From Devosia nitrariae (lineage in GTDB: Bacteria; Pseudomonadota; Alphaproteobacteria; Rhizobiales; Devosiaceae), in assembly GCF_030160115.1 (NCBI RefSeq), contig NZ_BSNS01000009.1, forward strand, positions 62,001-126,000: a DNA stretch of 64,000 nucleotides. Reading direction: 5' to 3'. This document shows positions 43,065-52,522 of the stretch, in pieces. The first letter of the stretch is position 1, and the number at the start of each line of letters is the position of its first letter. The translations under genes and the position numbers were made by a program. A model generated the notes under the pieces. It was given only the letters and a program-made list of their open reading frames with translations. It did no database searches and was not told where the DNA came from.

Positions 43065-45614
43065 TTGGCCGCAGGCGACAAGGACACCGTCATCGTCACT
43101 GGCAGCGCGGGCTATATCGGCTCCAAGCTGGTTCTGGCGCTTGCGCGCAAGTACCGGGTCGTCGGGTTCGACCGCGATGTACCGCCGCATCCGCCACCCA
43201 ACGCGGAATGCGTGTGCATCGATCTCACGCTGGACGACAGCGTCGAAGCCGCTTTTGCGCGAGTGCGGACCGCCTATGGGAAACGCATCGCCTCGGTCGT
43301 CCACCTTGCCGCCTATTTCGACCTCAGCGGCAAGGAGCACCCCCTCTATGACGCGGTGACCGTCGGGGGAACCCGACGGCTGCTGAAGGCGCTGCAGGGT
43401 TTCGACGTCGAGCAGTTCATCTTCGTCAGCACCATGCTGGTCCATGCTCCCGGGACACCCGGCCATCCGATCAACGAGGATTGGCCGCTTGATCCGAAGC
43501 TTCCCTATCGGGCCTCGAAGGCGCGTACCGAGGCGGCCATCGGTGAAGACCGGGGCGGCATCCCGGCGGTGATGTTGCGACCGGCCGGTGTCTACGACGA
43601 CATGTGCCATTCGGCCTTTCTGTCGCAGCAGATTGCCCGCATTTACGAGAAAGAGCTGATCAGCCACGTCTACCCCGGCGATCTCGACACAGGGCAGCCT
43701 TTCCTCCACCTCGACGACCTGACGGACGCGGTGCTGCGCACGATCGCGCGACGCGCCGACTTGCCTCCCGAAGTGCCGATCCTTCTGGGGGAGAGCCGGG
43801 CCCTTACGTTCCAGCAACTCCAGGACCGGATCGGACAGCTGATCTATGGTGAGGGCTGGCAGACCCTCTCGATTCCCAAGCCTCTCGCGCGCGCCGGTGT
43901 CTGGGTCGAGAACGAGGTTCTGGAGGAAGACACGTTCATCCAGCCGTGGATGGTCGACACCTCCGACGACCACTACGAACTCGACATCTCCCGCGCAAAG
44001 GAAACGCTGGGCTGGAAGCCCAAACATTTCGTGGGCGAGCGTCTGCCGGTGATGATCGAGGCGCTCAAGGCCGATCCGGTGGGCTGGTACAAGGCCAATG
44101 GCCTGAATTCCGCCCCCATCACCGATCAGGCACTGACGCAGGATGATGGGCAAGAGGAGCAAGCGGAGGCAGACCCGGTCACTCATCATCGCATGATGCA
44201 TGAGCATGATGCCGAGATGGAGCGAATGCACTTCGGCATGCTCTGGGTGCACTTTCTCAATATGCTCCTGGGGCTGTGGCTCGCGACCAGCCCGTTCGTG
44301 TTCGACACCTTCGATCCGCCGGCCTTTTCGGATGCCGTCATGCGGGTGACCGAGGAGCGCGGGCTGTGGGATCCGGCGCTGCGAAGCTCCATGAACGCCT
44401 GGAGCGATGTCGTCAGCGGCCTGCTGATCATCGGCTTCGCCACACTTTCCCTCTCGCGCAAACTCGCATGGGCGCAGTGGGGCACGGCGGCCGTCGGGAC
44501 ATGGCTGCTGTTCGCGCCGCTGATCTTCTGGACGCCGAGCGCGGCGACCTATGCCAACGACACCCTGATCGGAGCGCTGGTCATCGCCTTCTCCATCCTC
44601 GTGCCGATGATGCCCGGCATGGCCATGGAAGGCATGATGGACGATAGCGACATGCCTCCGGGTTGGACCTATTCCCCCTCGACCTATCTGCAGCGGCTGC
44701 CGATCATTGCCCTCGGTGCCATCGGATTCGTGCTGGCGCGGGTGCTTGCGGCGTACCAGCTCGGCCATGTCGATGGCGTGTGGGAGCCGTTCTTCGGCGG
44801 GGAAGGCGGGCTCAACGGCACCGAAGAGATCATCACCTCCGACGTCTCCAAGGCTTGGCCGATCGCCGATGGCGGACTGGGGGCGACCACATACATGATC
44901 GAGATCCTGATGGGCGTCATGGGCGGCCGCTCGCGCTGGCGAACCATGCCCTGGATGGTGCTGTTGTTCGGCATCGTCGTCGTCCCGCTCGGCGTCGTCT
45001 CGATCTACTTCATCATCATCCAGCCGATCGTCATCGGCACCTATTGCACCATCTGCCTGTTGGCGGCCGTCGCGATGCTGATCATGATCCCCTATGCCCT
45101 CGACGAGCTCGTCGCCATGGGACAATTCCTGATGCAAAGCCATCGGCGCGGTGAACCGTTCGTCAGGACCTTCCTGATGGGCGGTGCCGACCCCAATGGC
45201 GGCAAGGAATTCCAGGCGAGTTTTGGCGATGGCGCCGGTCCGGCGGCAATCTCTGCCATGCGCGGTGTGACACTGCCCTGGACACTGGTTGCATCGTGCC
45301 TGGTCGGCGTCTGGCTGATGTTCAGCCCGCTGACATTGGGAACATCGGGGCCGATGGCCGACAGCGACCATTTGACCGGTGCGCTGGTCATCACCGTCGC
45401 GGTGATCGCCATGGCTGAAGTCGCGCGGCCGCTACGCTTCATCAACCTGGCCTTCGGCCTTTGGCTACTCGTCGCCCCATGGATCCTCGCCGGTGAGAGC
45501 ATGATCGCGGCAGTTGTCGGTGTCCTGGCCGGCCTGATTCTGATCGGCCTGTCACTGCCGCGCGGAACCCGCAGCCGAGAGCATTATGGGAGCTGGGACC
45601 GGTTCATTGTCTGA
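43065..45614 (+). CDS. SDR epimerase - SPW-type membrane - VKOR-like fusion protein
   Basis: An 849-residue multidomain protein, start TTG 43065 after AAGGCGAAGAG. Residues 1-345 are an extended SDR with GSAGYIG, VSTMLVH and the catalytic Y-x-x-x-K (YRASK). A His/Met-rich linker (about 372-392) leads to SPW-type membrane segments (WLATSPF near 405, WLLFAPL near 480). Residues about 542-700 are VKOR-like, with the C661-x-x-C664 redox motif (YCTICLLA) in a membrane helix. A second SPW-type pair follows (WLMFSPL near 755, WLLVAPW near 800). The VKOR-like part has no other cysteine, so the loop pair of classical VKOR is missing. It should sit in the inner membrane with a cytoplasmic SDR domain. 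Confidence 0.85.
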   Translation: MAAGDKDTVIVTGSAGYIGSKLVLALARKYRVVGFDRDVPPHPPPNAECVCIDLTLDDSVEAAFARVRTAYGKRIASVVHLAAYFDLSGKEHPLYDAVTVGGTRRLLKALQGFDVEQFIFVSTMLVHAPGTPGHPINEDWPLDPKLPYRASKARTEAAIGEDRGGIPAVMLRPAGVYDDMCHSAFLSQQIARIYEKELISHVYPGDLDTGQPFLHLDDLTDAVLRTIARRADLPPEVPILLGESRALTFQQLQDRIGQLIYGEGWQTLSIPKPLARAGVWVENEVLEEDTFIQPWMVDTSDDHYELDISRAKETLGWKPKHFVGERLPVMIEALKADPVGWYKANGLNSAPITDQALTQDDGQEEQAEADPVTHHRMMHEHDAEMERMHFGMLWVHFLNMLLGLWLATSPFVFDTFDPPAFSDAVMRVTEERGLWDPALRSSMNAWSDVVSGLLIIGFATLSLSRKLAWAQWGTAAVGTWLLFAPLIFWTPSAATYANDTLIGALVIAFSILVPMMPGMAMEGMMDDSDMPPGWTYSPSTYLQRLPIIALGAIGFVLARVLAAYQLGHVDGVWEPFFGGEGGLNGTEEIITSDVSKAWPIADGGLGATTYMIEILMGVMGGRSRWRTMPWMVLLFGIVVVPLGVVSIYFIIIQPIVIGTYCTICLLAAVAMLIMIPYALDELVAMGQFLMQSHRRGEPFVRTFLMGGADPNGGKEFQASFGDGAGPAAISAMRGVTLPWTLVASCLVGVWLMFSPLTLGTSGPMADSDHLTGALVITVAVIAMAEVARPLRFINLAFGLWLLVAPWILAGESMIAAVVGVLAGLILIGLSLPRGTRSREHYGSWDRFIV

Positions 45615-45671
45615 GGTTCGGTCGTTTTGGCTTTGCGTCCGCTGATAATCGCGCTCCAGGACGCGTCGCGT

Positions 45672-45784
45672 TCAACGCAGGTGTCTTATCCACGCGGCGA
45701 TCCCGAGCGCGACAAGTGCGAGAATGAGCAACCAGAACAGGCCATTCCCCACATCATGCCGCCCATGCCGGACGCGGCATCCAT
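45672..45784 (-). pseudogene. Small single-helix membrane protein, frameshifted
   Basis: On the minus strand an AGGAG-preceded ATG at 45784 gives MDAASGMGGMMWGM. With one added base near 45741 the frame continues GLFWLLILALVALGIAAW to a stop at 45672-45674, a 37-residue protein with one membrane helix and a basic tail. As it stands the first frame leaves the helix for an unrelated Ser-rich stretch. Either the gene is broken or the base call is wrong. The rest of the 45615-45974 gap holds nothing else I can support. Confidence 0.6.
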
Positions 45785-45974
45785 CTCACCTGCTCCTGGC
45801 CGCTTAATCGATAGGTTCGTTGGACAGGGCCGGAGCTCTAGCCCTGTCGCGCCGCAGCCGGTCGGCGCGCTCAGTCCCGCATGCCACCGGACTGGCCGGG
45901 TAGCATCCGCCAGCCGCAAGGCCGATTGCAGATTGACTCTCCGTGCTTTCGGCGTCTGCATGTCCTAAAAAGCG

Positions 45975-47810
45975 TTGGGCCGCTCAGGGAGGAGTACGCA
46001 GCTGTTCGGTTCGGCAGCACGCAATAGTCGCAGCCTGATGCTCGTGGGCCTGATCGGGCTCGCGGTCGCTTTGCTCTGCATCCCAGTTTGGCTTCTTGCT
46101 ATCCGCAACGGAACCCTCCGAGCCGAACGTGAGCTGCAGGACCGCCTGACGATCAGCCTGCGCGCTGTGGAAAGCGAGATCGAACGCTTCCGTTACCTGC
46201 CGGGGGTCGTTGGCCAGGACGGGCGTATCCGCGCGCACTTGCGTGGCAGCGACCCTCCCGGTGAGGCCAACCGCTATCTTCAGGCCGTTCGGGAAATGTC
46301 GGGCGCCGACGAGATTTATGTTCTCGATACGAACGGGCTGACGCTTGCCGCCAGCAACTGGTCGGAGCCAGGCAGCTTCGTTGGCAACAACTACAGTTTC
46401 CGCCCCTATTTCAGCCAGGCCATCGCGAGTGGGGAGGGGCGCTATTACGCCGTGGGCGTGACCACGGGGATACCCGGCTATTTCCTTTCGGAAAGGGTCG
46501 ACGACGCTGGGGAACCGATCGGCGTGGTGGTCGTCAAGGTCGATATGTCCCCACTCGAGCAGGCCTGGGCGAAGGCCGGCGAGATGACGGGCATCGCCGA
46601 CGGTTCGGGTATCGTTTTCCTCGCCGGCAACCCCACTTGGCGCTATCGGCCGCTCTATCCGCTCTCGGCTGAAGCCGGGGCCGTCATCGCCGAGGAGCGC
46701 ACCTACGAGGGCATCGACGTCGTCAATCGCCCGCCGCTCGCCTCCGCGCCTTTGCCGGACGTCGGCGCCACGGGGATTTCCATGGAGGACGGCGACCTGT
46801 TGGTCGATGCCGTCGCTGTCGAGCCGGACGGCTGGCTGGTCTTCTCGGCCCTGCCGTTGCATCCCGTCAACGAGGAGGCACGCCTGGTCACGACGCTGGC
46901 GGCACTCACGGCCATGCTCGTCTCGGCCGTCGCCCTCTTCCTTTGGCAGCGCCGGCAACTCACGCGCATCAAGCTCGAGCAGAACGCCGTGCTCGAACGT
47001 CGGGTCGCCGAGCGCACCCGCGAACTCGCCCACGAGATCGAGGTGCGCAAGCGCGCCGAGACGGAGCTGCGCGAAACCCACGATAGCCTCATTCACGCCG
47101 CGCGCCTTGCCGCGCTCGGACGCATGTCGACAGCCATCGTCCACGAGGTCAGCCAGCCGCTCGCCGCGCTCGACAGCAGGCTTGCAGCCGCCGGTCTTCA
47201 CGCAGAACGCAACGCCATGCCCGAGGTGCGCAAGAACCTGCAGTCCGGCCGCGATCTCTTGAAGCGCATGAAGCGCACCGTCACGCATCTCAAGACATTC
47301 TCTTCGCGGCAGGACCCGGTGCGACCCGAGCCGGTCGACATCGCCCAGGTGGTCGAGGCGGTTTGCGATATCGTCGAACCCAAGGCGAGGGAAGCCGGTA
47401 TTGCGCTCGATGTGGGGGCTATGGCAGGGCTTCCGGCGGTCGCCGGCAACCCGATCCGGCTCGAACAGGTGTTCATCAACCTCATGCTCAACGCCATCGA
47501 CGCGACACGCGCTGCCGGAAACGATCACGTGAGCATTGCGGCATCGTCGAAGGGCACGTGTGTCGCGGTCGAGATCGCCGACACCGGCGCCGGCATACCC
47601 GAGGACGTGCGCGAGCGGATTTTCGAGCCGTTCTTTACCACCAAGACCACGGGGGAAGGTCTTGGCCTCGGCCTCTCGATCACCCGCACCATCATCGAGG
47701 AATATGGCGCAACGCTTTCCTTTGCGTCGAGGCAAGAAGGCGGCGGTACCCTGACCACCGTCGAGCTGCCCGTTCACGTGTCGAAACGGCAGGCGGAGCC
47801 GGTCGCGTGA
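45975..47810 (+). CDS. DctB-type sensor histidine kinase
   Basis: A 611-residue inner-membrane kinase with two membrane helices (about 22-42 and 308-328) around a periplasmic double-PAS (dCache) domain. The segment [17 protein letters not shown] is the ligand-pocket signature of C4-dicarboxylate sensors of the DctB type. After a coiled-coil ([19 protein letters not shown]) comes the acceptor H390 in [12 protein letters not shown], then N box [11 protein letters not shown]1 IADTGAGIP and G2 [10 protein letters not shown]. The start is taken as TTG 45975. The regulator gene overlaps its stop. Because it controls a TAXI transporter here, its ligand may not be a C4-dicarboxylate. Confidence 0.9.
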   Translation: MGRSGRSTQLFGSAARNSRSLMLVGLIGLAVALLCIPVWLLAIRNGTLRAERELQDRLTISLRAVESEIERFRYLPGVVGQDGRIRAHLRGSDPPGEANRYLQAVREMSGADEIYVLDTNGLTLAASNWSEPGSFVGNNYSFRPYFSQAIASGEGRYYAVGVTTGIPGYFLSERVDDAGEPIGVVVVKVDMSPLEQAWAKAGEMTGIADGSGIVFLAGNPTWRYRPLYPLSAEAGAVIAEERTYEGIDVVNRPPLASAPLPDVGATGISMEDGDLLVDAVAVEPDGWLVFSALPLHPVNEEARLVTTLAALTAMLVSAVALFLWQRRQLTRIKLEQNAVLERRVAERTRELAHEIEVRKRAETELRETHDSLIHAARLAALGRMSTAIVHEVSQPLAALDSRLAAAGLHAERNAMPEVRKNLQSGRDLLKRMKRTVTHLKTFSSRQDPVRPEPVDIAQVVEAVCDIVEPKAREAGIALDVGAMAGLPAVAGNPIRLEQVFINLMLNAIDATRAAGNDHVSIAASSKGTCVAVEIADTGAGIPEDVRERIFEPFFTTKTTGEGLGLGLSITRTIIEEYGATLSFASRQEGGGTLTTVELPVHVSKRQAEPVA

Positions 47811-49156
47811 CGGACCGCGGGGTGATCGCCTTCATCGATGACGAGCCCGAACTCTGCGAGGCCGCAAGCGAGTGGCTGAGCGTCTCGGGATTTGCCGTCG
47901 AAACCTTCAGCGACTCCGGCGAGGCGCTGAGGCGCATTGATCCGCGCCAGTGCGATTGCGTCGTGACCGATCTGCGGATGCCGGGCGCTGGTGGCCTCGA
48001 TGTGCTGGCACGCATGCAGAAGGCGGACCGCGACCTGCCAGTCATCCTCCTGACCGGCCATGGCGACGTGCAGATGGCCGTCGAGGCCATGCAGGCCGGC
48101 GCCTACGATTTCATCGAAAAGCCCTACGACGCCGAGCGGCTGGTGGCCGTGCTCGACCGGGCGGTCGAGCGGCGACGCTTGCGGGGCGAGGTTCACCGGC
48201 TGCAATCGGCCCTGGGCGGCGAGGCGGCGCTGGAGGACCGGTTGGTCGGCATCTCGCCGGCCATCGTCGATGTCCGCCGCCGCATCGCCCAGCTCGCAGA
48301 CGTCGATGTCGACCTGTTGATCCGCGGCGAAACCGGCACCGGCAAGGAGGTGGTGGCGCGTGCACTGCACGATCTCGGTCGCCGGGCCAAGGGCAATTTC
48401 GTCGCCATAAACTGCGCCGCCATACCCGAGACGATCTTCGAAAGCGAGATATTCGGCCACGAGCGCGGCGCTTTCACCGGCGCGGGTGCCGAGCGGATCG
48501 GCAAGTTCGAGTTCGCGTTGGGCGGCACGATCTTTCTCGACGAGATCGAGTCCATGCCACTGGCCCTGCAGGCCAAGGTGCTGCGCGCCATCCAGGAGCG
48601 CAGCATCGAGCGCCTGGGCTCCAACCGCGCCATTCCGCTCGACGTGCGCTTCATCGCTGCGAGCAAGCTCGACCTCAAGGCCGAAAGCGATGCCGGCCGC
48701 TTTCGCGCCGACCTCTACTTTCGCCTCGGCACCGTCGAGATCGATCTGCCGCCGCTGCGCGAGCGGCGGGAGGACGTTGCGCTGCTCTTTACCCTCTTTG
48801 CCGCCGAAGCCGCCCGGCGGTTCTCCCGCGAGGCGCCCGAGTTCGGCCACGCGTTGCTCGCCGACCTGCGAGCTGCACCCTGGCCGGGCAATGTGCGCGA
48901 ACTCAAGGCCGCAGCCGATCGCGCCGTTCTGGGGCTTGCCGAGAACGTGGCAAGCACCGCCTCCGGCATCGAGCGTGGTGAGGGGACCCTCGCCGAGAAA
49001 GTCGCGCACTTTGAAGCCGAGCTGATCGCCGAGGCCCTGCGCACCGCTAACGGTTCCACCGCTGAAGCTGCCGAAATCCTCGGCCTGCCGCGCCGCACGC
49101 TGAACGAGAAGATCGCCCGCTATAGCCTGCGCGATATGGCCGAAACCGGACGGTGA
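47807..49156 (+). CDS. DctD-type sigma-54-dependent response regulator
   Basis: A 449-residue NtrC-family activator. The receiver domain has the phospho-acceptor D55 (VVTDLRMPG). The AAA+ domain carries Walker A GETGTGKE (about 174), the sigma-54-contacting GAFTGA loop (about 221) and Walker B IFLDEIESM. The C-terminal helix-turn-helix reads GSTAEAAEILGLPRRTLNEK. GTG 47807 overlaps the kinase stop, so translation is coupled. A consensus sigma-54 promoter and a perfect palindrome lie directly downstream, before the TAXI transporter genes, which are therefore the likely targets. Confidence 0.93.
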   Translation: MTDRGVIAFIDDEPELCEAASEWLSVSGFAVETFSDSGEALRRIDPRQCDCVVTDLRMPGAGGLDVLARMQKADRDLPVILLTGHGDVQMAVEAMQAGAYDFIEKPYDAERLVAVLDRAVERRRLRGEVHRLQSALGGEAALEDRLVGISPAIVDVRRRIAQLADVDVDLLIRGETGTGKEVVARALHDLGRRAKGNFVAINCAAIPETIFESEIFGHERGAFTGAGAERIGKFEFALGGTIFLDEIESMPLALQAKVLRAIQERSIERLGSNRAIPLDVRFIAASKLDLKAESDAGRFRADLYFRLGTVEIDLPPLRERREDVALLFTLFAAEAARRFSREAPEFGHALLADLRAAPWPGNVRELKAAADRAVLGLAENVASTASGIERGEGTLAEKVAHFEAELIAEALRTANGSTAEAAEILGLPRRTLNEKIARYSLRDMAETGR

Positions 49157-49178
49157 TCCTGGCGGAATTCCGCCAGGA
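49157..49178. promoter_or_regulatory. Perfect 22-bp palindrome, candidate upstream activator site
   Basis: Core CCTGGCGGAATTCCGCCAGG with one more matching base on each side. It begins directly after the dctD-type stop codon and centres about 115-120 bases upstream of the sigma-54 promoter, a normal distance for an NtrC-family binding site. Related half-sites (TTTGGCGGATT at about 49188-49198 and TTTCCGCCAGGCG at about 49266-49279) lie nearer. It could also act as a hairpin ending the dctBD transcript. Confidence 0.65.
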
Positions 49179-49280
49179 GGCTGCCGGTTTGGCGGATTCT
49201 TGCCCGAAAACAGCGGGACATTTTGTCGAGTGCGTCAGCAACCTATTGTGAAAAGGCGACTTTTGTTTCCGCCAGGCGCT

Positions 49281-49296
49281 TGGCACGCGCCTTGCT
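49281..49296 (+). promoter_or_regulatory. Sigma-54 promoter (-24/-12)
   Basis: TGGCACGCGCCTTGCT matches the consensus TGGCAC-N5-TTGCW exactly, with GG and GC separated by 10 bases. It lies 68 bases before the ATG of the TAXI binding-protein gene. The adjacent DctD-type activator makes the assignment strong. Confidence 0.85.
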
Positions 49297-49363
49297 GGAC
49301 AGAAGCGACCGGCTCGCCGAGGAAGCGGCCGGCAGTCAACTTGCATGCAAGGGAGGAAATTGC

Positions 49364-50329
49364 ATGACCTTCAAATCCGCTAAAACCTATGCCGGCCTGC
49401 TCGTCGGCGCCACCATGGCGCTCGGCGCGATGGCGGGCGGTGCCCAGGCCCAGCAGCAGTTCATCAACGTGCTGACCGGCGGCACATCCGGCGTCTACTA
49501 TCCGCTCGGCGTCGCTCTTTCGGAAATTTATGCCGAAAACATCGAGGGCGTACGCACGCAGGTGCAAGCGACCAAGGCCTCGGTCGAGAACCTCAACCTG
49601 CTGCAGGATGAGCGGGGCGAGATCGCGTTTGCGCTCGGCGATTCCGTCAAGCTCGCCTGGGACGGCGACGCGGAAGCCGGGTTCAGCGAGCCGCTGTCGG
49701 AACTGCGCGCCATTGCCGCCATCTATCCCAACTACATCCAGATCGTCGCCTCGGCCGAGTCGGGCATCGAGACGCTGGCCGACCTTGCCGGCAAGCGTGT
49801 CTCGGTCGGCGCGCCCAAATCCGGTACCGAACTCAACGCGCGCGCCATCCTTGCGGCGGCCGGCATGAGCTATGAGGACTTTGCTCAGACCGAATATCTG
49901 CCCTATGCGGAGTCCGCCGAGCTCATCAAGAACCGTCAGCTCGACGCAACGCTGCAGTCCTCGGGCCTCGGCGTGGCCTTCATCAAGGATCTGGCCGCTT
50001 CGCTCGACATCAACATCGTCGAAATCCCCGCGTCGGTCGTGGAATCCATCGGCGCGCCCTATGTGCCGAGCGTCATTCCCGCCGGCACCTATAGCGGCCA
50101 GGACGCGGACGTCAGCACAGCCGCCATCGGCAACGTGCTGGTGACGCATGCCGGCGTCGACGAGGAGACGGCTTATCAGATGACCAAGCTCCTCTTCGAA
50201 AACCTCGACTCGATGACCGCTGCCCATAGTGCAGCCGCCGGAATCACGCCCGAGGGGGCACAGACCGGCCTCACCATTCCGCTGCATCCGGGTGCCGAGC
50301 GCTACTACAAGGAAGCCGGCTTGATGTAG
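49364..50329 (+). CDS. TAXI-family TRAP transporter solute-binding protein
   Basis: A 321-residue periplasmic receptor of the TAXI family. Signal peptide residues 1-29 (GGAQA-QQQ). The mature protein starts FINVLTGGTSGVYYPLGVAL, the typical first strand and ligand loop. Related proteins bind glutamate, alpha-ketoglutarate or other organic acids; the ligand here is unknown. A good ribosome site (GGGAGGAA) precedes ATG 49364. It is followed by a 10-base-pair hairpin and then the permease gene. Control by the DctBD-type pair through sigma-54 is likely. Confidence 0.93.
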   Translation: MTFKSAKTYAGLLVGATMALGAMAGGAQAQQQFINVLTGGTSGVYYPLGVALSEIYAENIEGVRTQVQATKASVENLNLLQDERGEIAFALGDSVKLAWDGDAEAGFSEPLSELRAIAAIYPNYIQIVASAESGIETLADLAGKRVSVGAPKSGTELNARAILAAAGMSYEDFAQTEYLPYAESAELIKNRQLDATLQSSGLGVAFIKDLAASLDINIVEIPASVVESIGAPYVPSVIPAGTYSGQDADVSTAAIGNVLVTHAGVDEETAYQMTKLLFENLDSMTAAHSAAAGITPEGAQTGLTIPLHPGAERYYKEAGLM

Positions 50330-50344
50330 TCTGCCGGAAAGTCC

Positions 50345-50369
50345 GGCGTCCGGGCTTGTCCCGGACGCC
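50345..50369 (+). promoter_or_regulatory. Perfect 10-bp stem-loop between TAXI binding-protein and permease genes
   Basis: GGCGTCCGGG, loop CTTGT, CCCGGACGCC. It starts 15 bases after the binding-protein stop, with no T-run after it. Confidence 0.65.
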
Positions 50370-50407
50370 ACGCTGTTTCGCGCTGCCGTGCTTTGGGAGG
50401 ACTTGGA

Positions 50408-52522
50408 ATGACGCGCGACGACACCGGCTCAGCGGCTGTGCCGCTGGAGGCCGTAACCTTTCACGATCCCCTGGCCAGGGGTTTCCCGTCGACCCGAGAG
50501 GGCAGGGTGCTGTTCTGGCTGGCCGTGGTCTTCTCGATCTTCCAGATCGTCACCGCGATGCATCTCGTGGCCCTGCCCAGCATCGTCGTGCGGGCCTTCC
50601 ACGTCGGCTTCCTGCTGGCGCTGGCCTTCCCACTGATCGCGGCAAGCCGCGATGCCGGGCCGGTGATGAAAGCCATCGCCTGGGCCTTCGCCGTCGCCGG
50701 TTTCGGTGTCGCCGTCTATCAGTTCGTCGAATATGGGCCGCTGATCGTGCGGGCCGGCGACCCGACGAGCCTCGATCTTGTTGTCGGGGTCATCGCGCTG
50801 GTGACGCTCTTTGCCGCCGCCTGGCTCATCATGGGGCCGGCGCTGCCGATCATCTGCGGGGTGTTCCTCCTCTACTGCCTCTTCGGACAGTACCTGCCCT
50901 CGCCGATCAACCACCGCGGTTACGACTTCGAGCAAGTGATCGACCACATGGCCTTCGGGACCGAAGGCATCTACGGCATTCCGACCCTTGTTTCCTCGAC
51001 CTACATCTTCCTCTTCATCCTCTTCGGCTCGTTCCTCGAGCGCGCGGGGATGATCAAGCTCTTCACCGATGTCTCGCTCGGCCTCGTCGGCCATTCCCAG
51101 GGTGGGGCGGCCAAGGTCGCAGTGATCTCCTCAGGGCTGATGGGTACCATTTCCGGCTCGGGCGTCGCCAATGTCGTCACCACCGGTCAGTTCACGATTC
51201 CCTTGATGAAACGCTTCGGCTATCGCCCCGCCTTTGCCGGCGGGGTCGAGGCGACGTCGTCGATGGGCGCGCAGTTGATGCCGCCGGTGATGGGCGCCGT
51301 CGCCTTCATCATGGCCGAGACGCTTGGCGTCGAATACATCGAGGTGGTCAAGGCCGCCATCATTCCGGCCATTCTCTATTTTCTTTCCGCGTTCTGGATG
51401 GTGCATCTGGAAGCGGGCCGGCGTGCGCTCTACGGCCTGCCGCGCAGCGAACTGCCCTCGCCGCTCGCCGCTCTCAAGGCTCAGTGGTATCTGGTGCTGC
51501 CGCTCGCAGCGCTGATCTTCCTGCTGTTTTCGGGCTACACCCCGCTCTACGCCGGCACCATCGGCCTGGCGCTGACCGTGCTGCTGATCCTCGGCGGATC
51601 GGTGGCGCTGCGCCTGCCCGGCCGGGTCATCCGGCTGATCTTCTGGATCGGGCTTGGCCTGATCGCCGCCGCGCTTTTGCGTTTCGGCACCTATGTCATC
51701 GTTGCGGCGGTGCTGGCGCTGATCGCCCTCAACGTGTTCTCCAGGAGCGGCCGGGAGACATTGGCGATCTGCCGGGATTCGCTGGCCGAGGGCGCCCGCA
51801 CAGCGCTCCCGGTCGGCATTGCCTGCGCCATCGTCGGTATCATCGTCGGCACCATGACGCTGACCGGCATGGCCAACACATTCGGCCAGTTTATCGTCCA
51901 TGTCGGCGAGACCAACCTCTTCCTGTCGCTGGTGTTGACCATGGTCACCTGCCTGCTGCTCGGCATGGGTATTCCGACGGTTCCCAACTACATCATTACC
52001 GCGACCATTGCCGGTCCGGCGCTGTTGCAGCTGGGCGTGCCGCTGCTCGTCAGCCACATGTTCGTCTTCTACTTCGGTATCCTGGCCGATCTCACCCCGC
52101 CAGTGGCGCTGGCCTGCTTTGCGGCCGCGCCCATCGCCAAGGAGAACGGGCTCCGGATTTCGCTCGAGGCGGTCAAGATCGCTGCGGCCGGCTTCGTCAT
52201 TCCCTATATGGCCGTGTTCACTCCGGCGCTGATGCTCCAGGACGGCGGCGAGCTGACGACCGCCATCGGCTTCGTGCCGGCGGTAGTCTATATCGTCCTC
52301 AAGACGATGCTGGCCGTCGGCCTTTGGGGCATCGCCGTCGTCGGCTTCCTCTATCGCCGGATCGGCTGGCCCGAACGCGCCGTGGCGATGGTCGCCGCCT
52401 TTCTCCTCGTCACCGCGTTGCCGGTGACCGACGGCCTCGGTTTCGTTCTGGCCGCCGCGTTCCTTGGCTGGCAGGTTGTCGGGGCGAGGCGCAGCCAAGC
52501 GGCGCCGGCCGGCCCCAAATGA
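50408..52522 (+). CDS. TRAP transporter fused permease (4TM-12TM), TAXI type
   Basis: A 704-residue inner-membrane protein with about 17-18 helices. It combines the small and large TRAP permease subunits, as is normal for TAXI systems. Family motifs include the large-subunit loop AKVAVISSGLMGTISGSGVA and the repeat LLGMGIPTVPNYIITA later in the protein. It uses an ion gradient rather than ATP to take up the substrate delivered by the TAXI protein. ATG 50408 lies after GGGAGGACTTGGA. The stop overlaps the DUF1850 start. Confidence 0.93.
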   Translation: MTRDDTGSAAVPLEAVTFHDPLARGFPSTREGRVLFWLAVVFSIFQIVTAMHLVALPSIVVRAFHVGFLLALAFPLIAASRDAGPVMKAIAWAFAVAGFGVAVYQFVEYGPLIVRAGDPTSLDLVVGVIALVTLFAAAWLIMGPALPIICGVFLLYCLFGQYLPSPINHRGYDFEQVIDHMAFGTEGIYGIPTLVSSTYIFLFILFGSFLERAGMIKLFTDVSLGLVGHSQGGAAKVAVISSGLMGTISGSGVANVVTTGQFTIPLMKRFGYRPAFAGGVEATSSMGAQLMPPVMGAVAFIMAETLGVEYIEVVKAAIIPAILYFLSAFWMVHLEAGRRALYGLPRSELPSPLAALKAQWYLVLPLAALIFLLFSGYTPLYAGTIGLALTVLLILGGSVALRLPGRVIRLIFWIGLGLIAAALLRFGTYVIVAAVLALIALNVFSRSGRETLAICRDSLAEGARTALPVGIACAIVGIIVGTMTLTGMANTFGQFIVHVGETNLFLSLVLTMVTCLLLGMGIPTVPNYIITATIAGPALLQLGVPLLVSHMFVFYFGILADLTPPVALACFAAAPIAKENGLRISLEAVKIAAAGFVIPYMAVFTPALMLQDGGELTTAIGFVPAVVYIVLKTMLAVGLWGIAVVGFLYRRIGWPERAVAMVAAFLLVTALPVTDGLGFVLAAAFLGWQVVGARRSQAAPAGPK

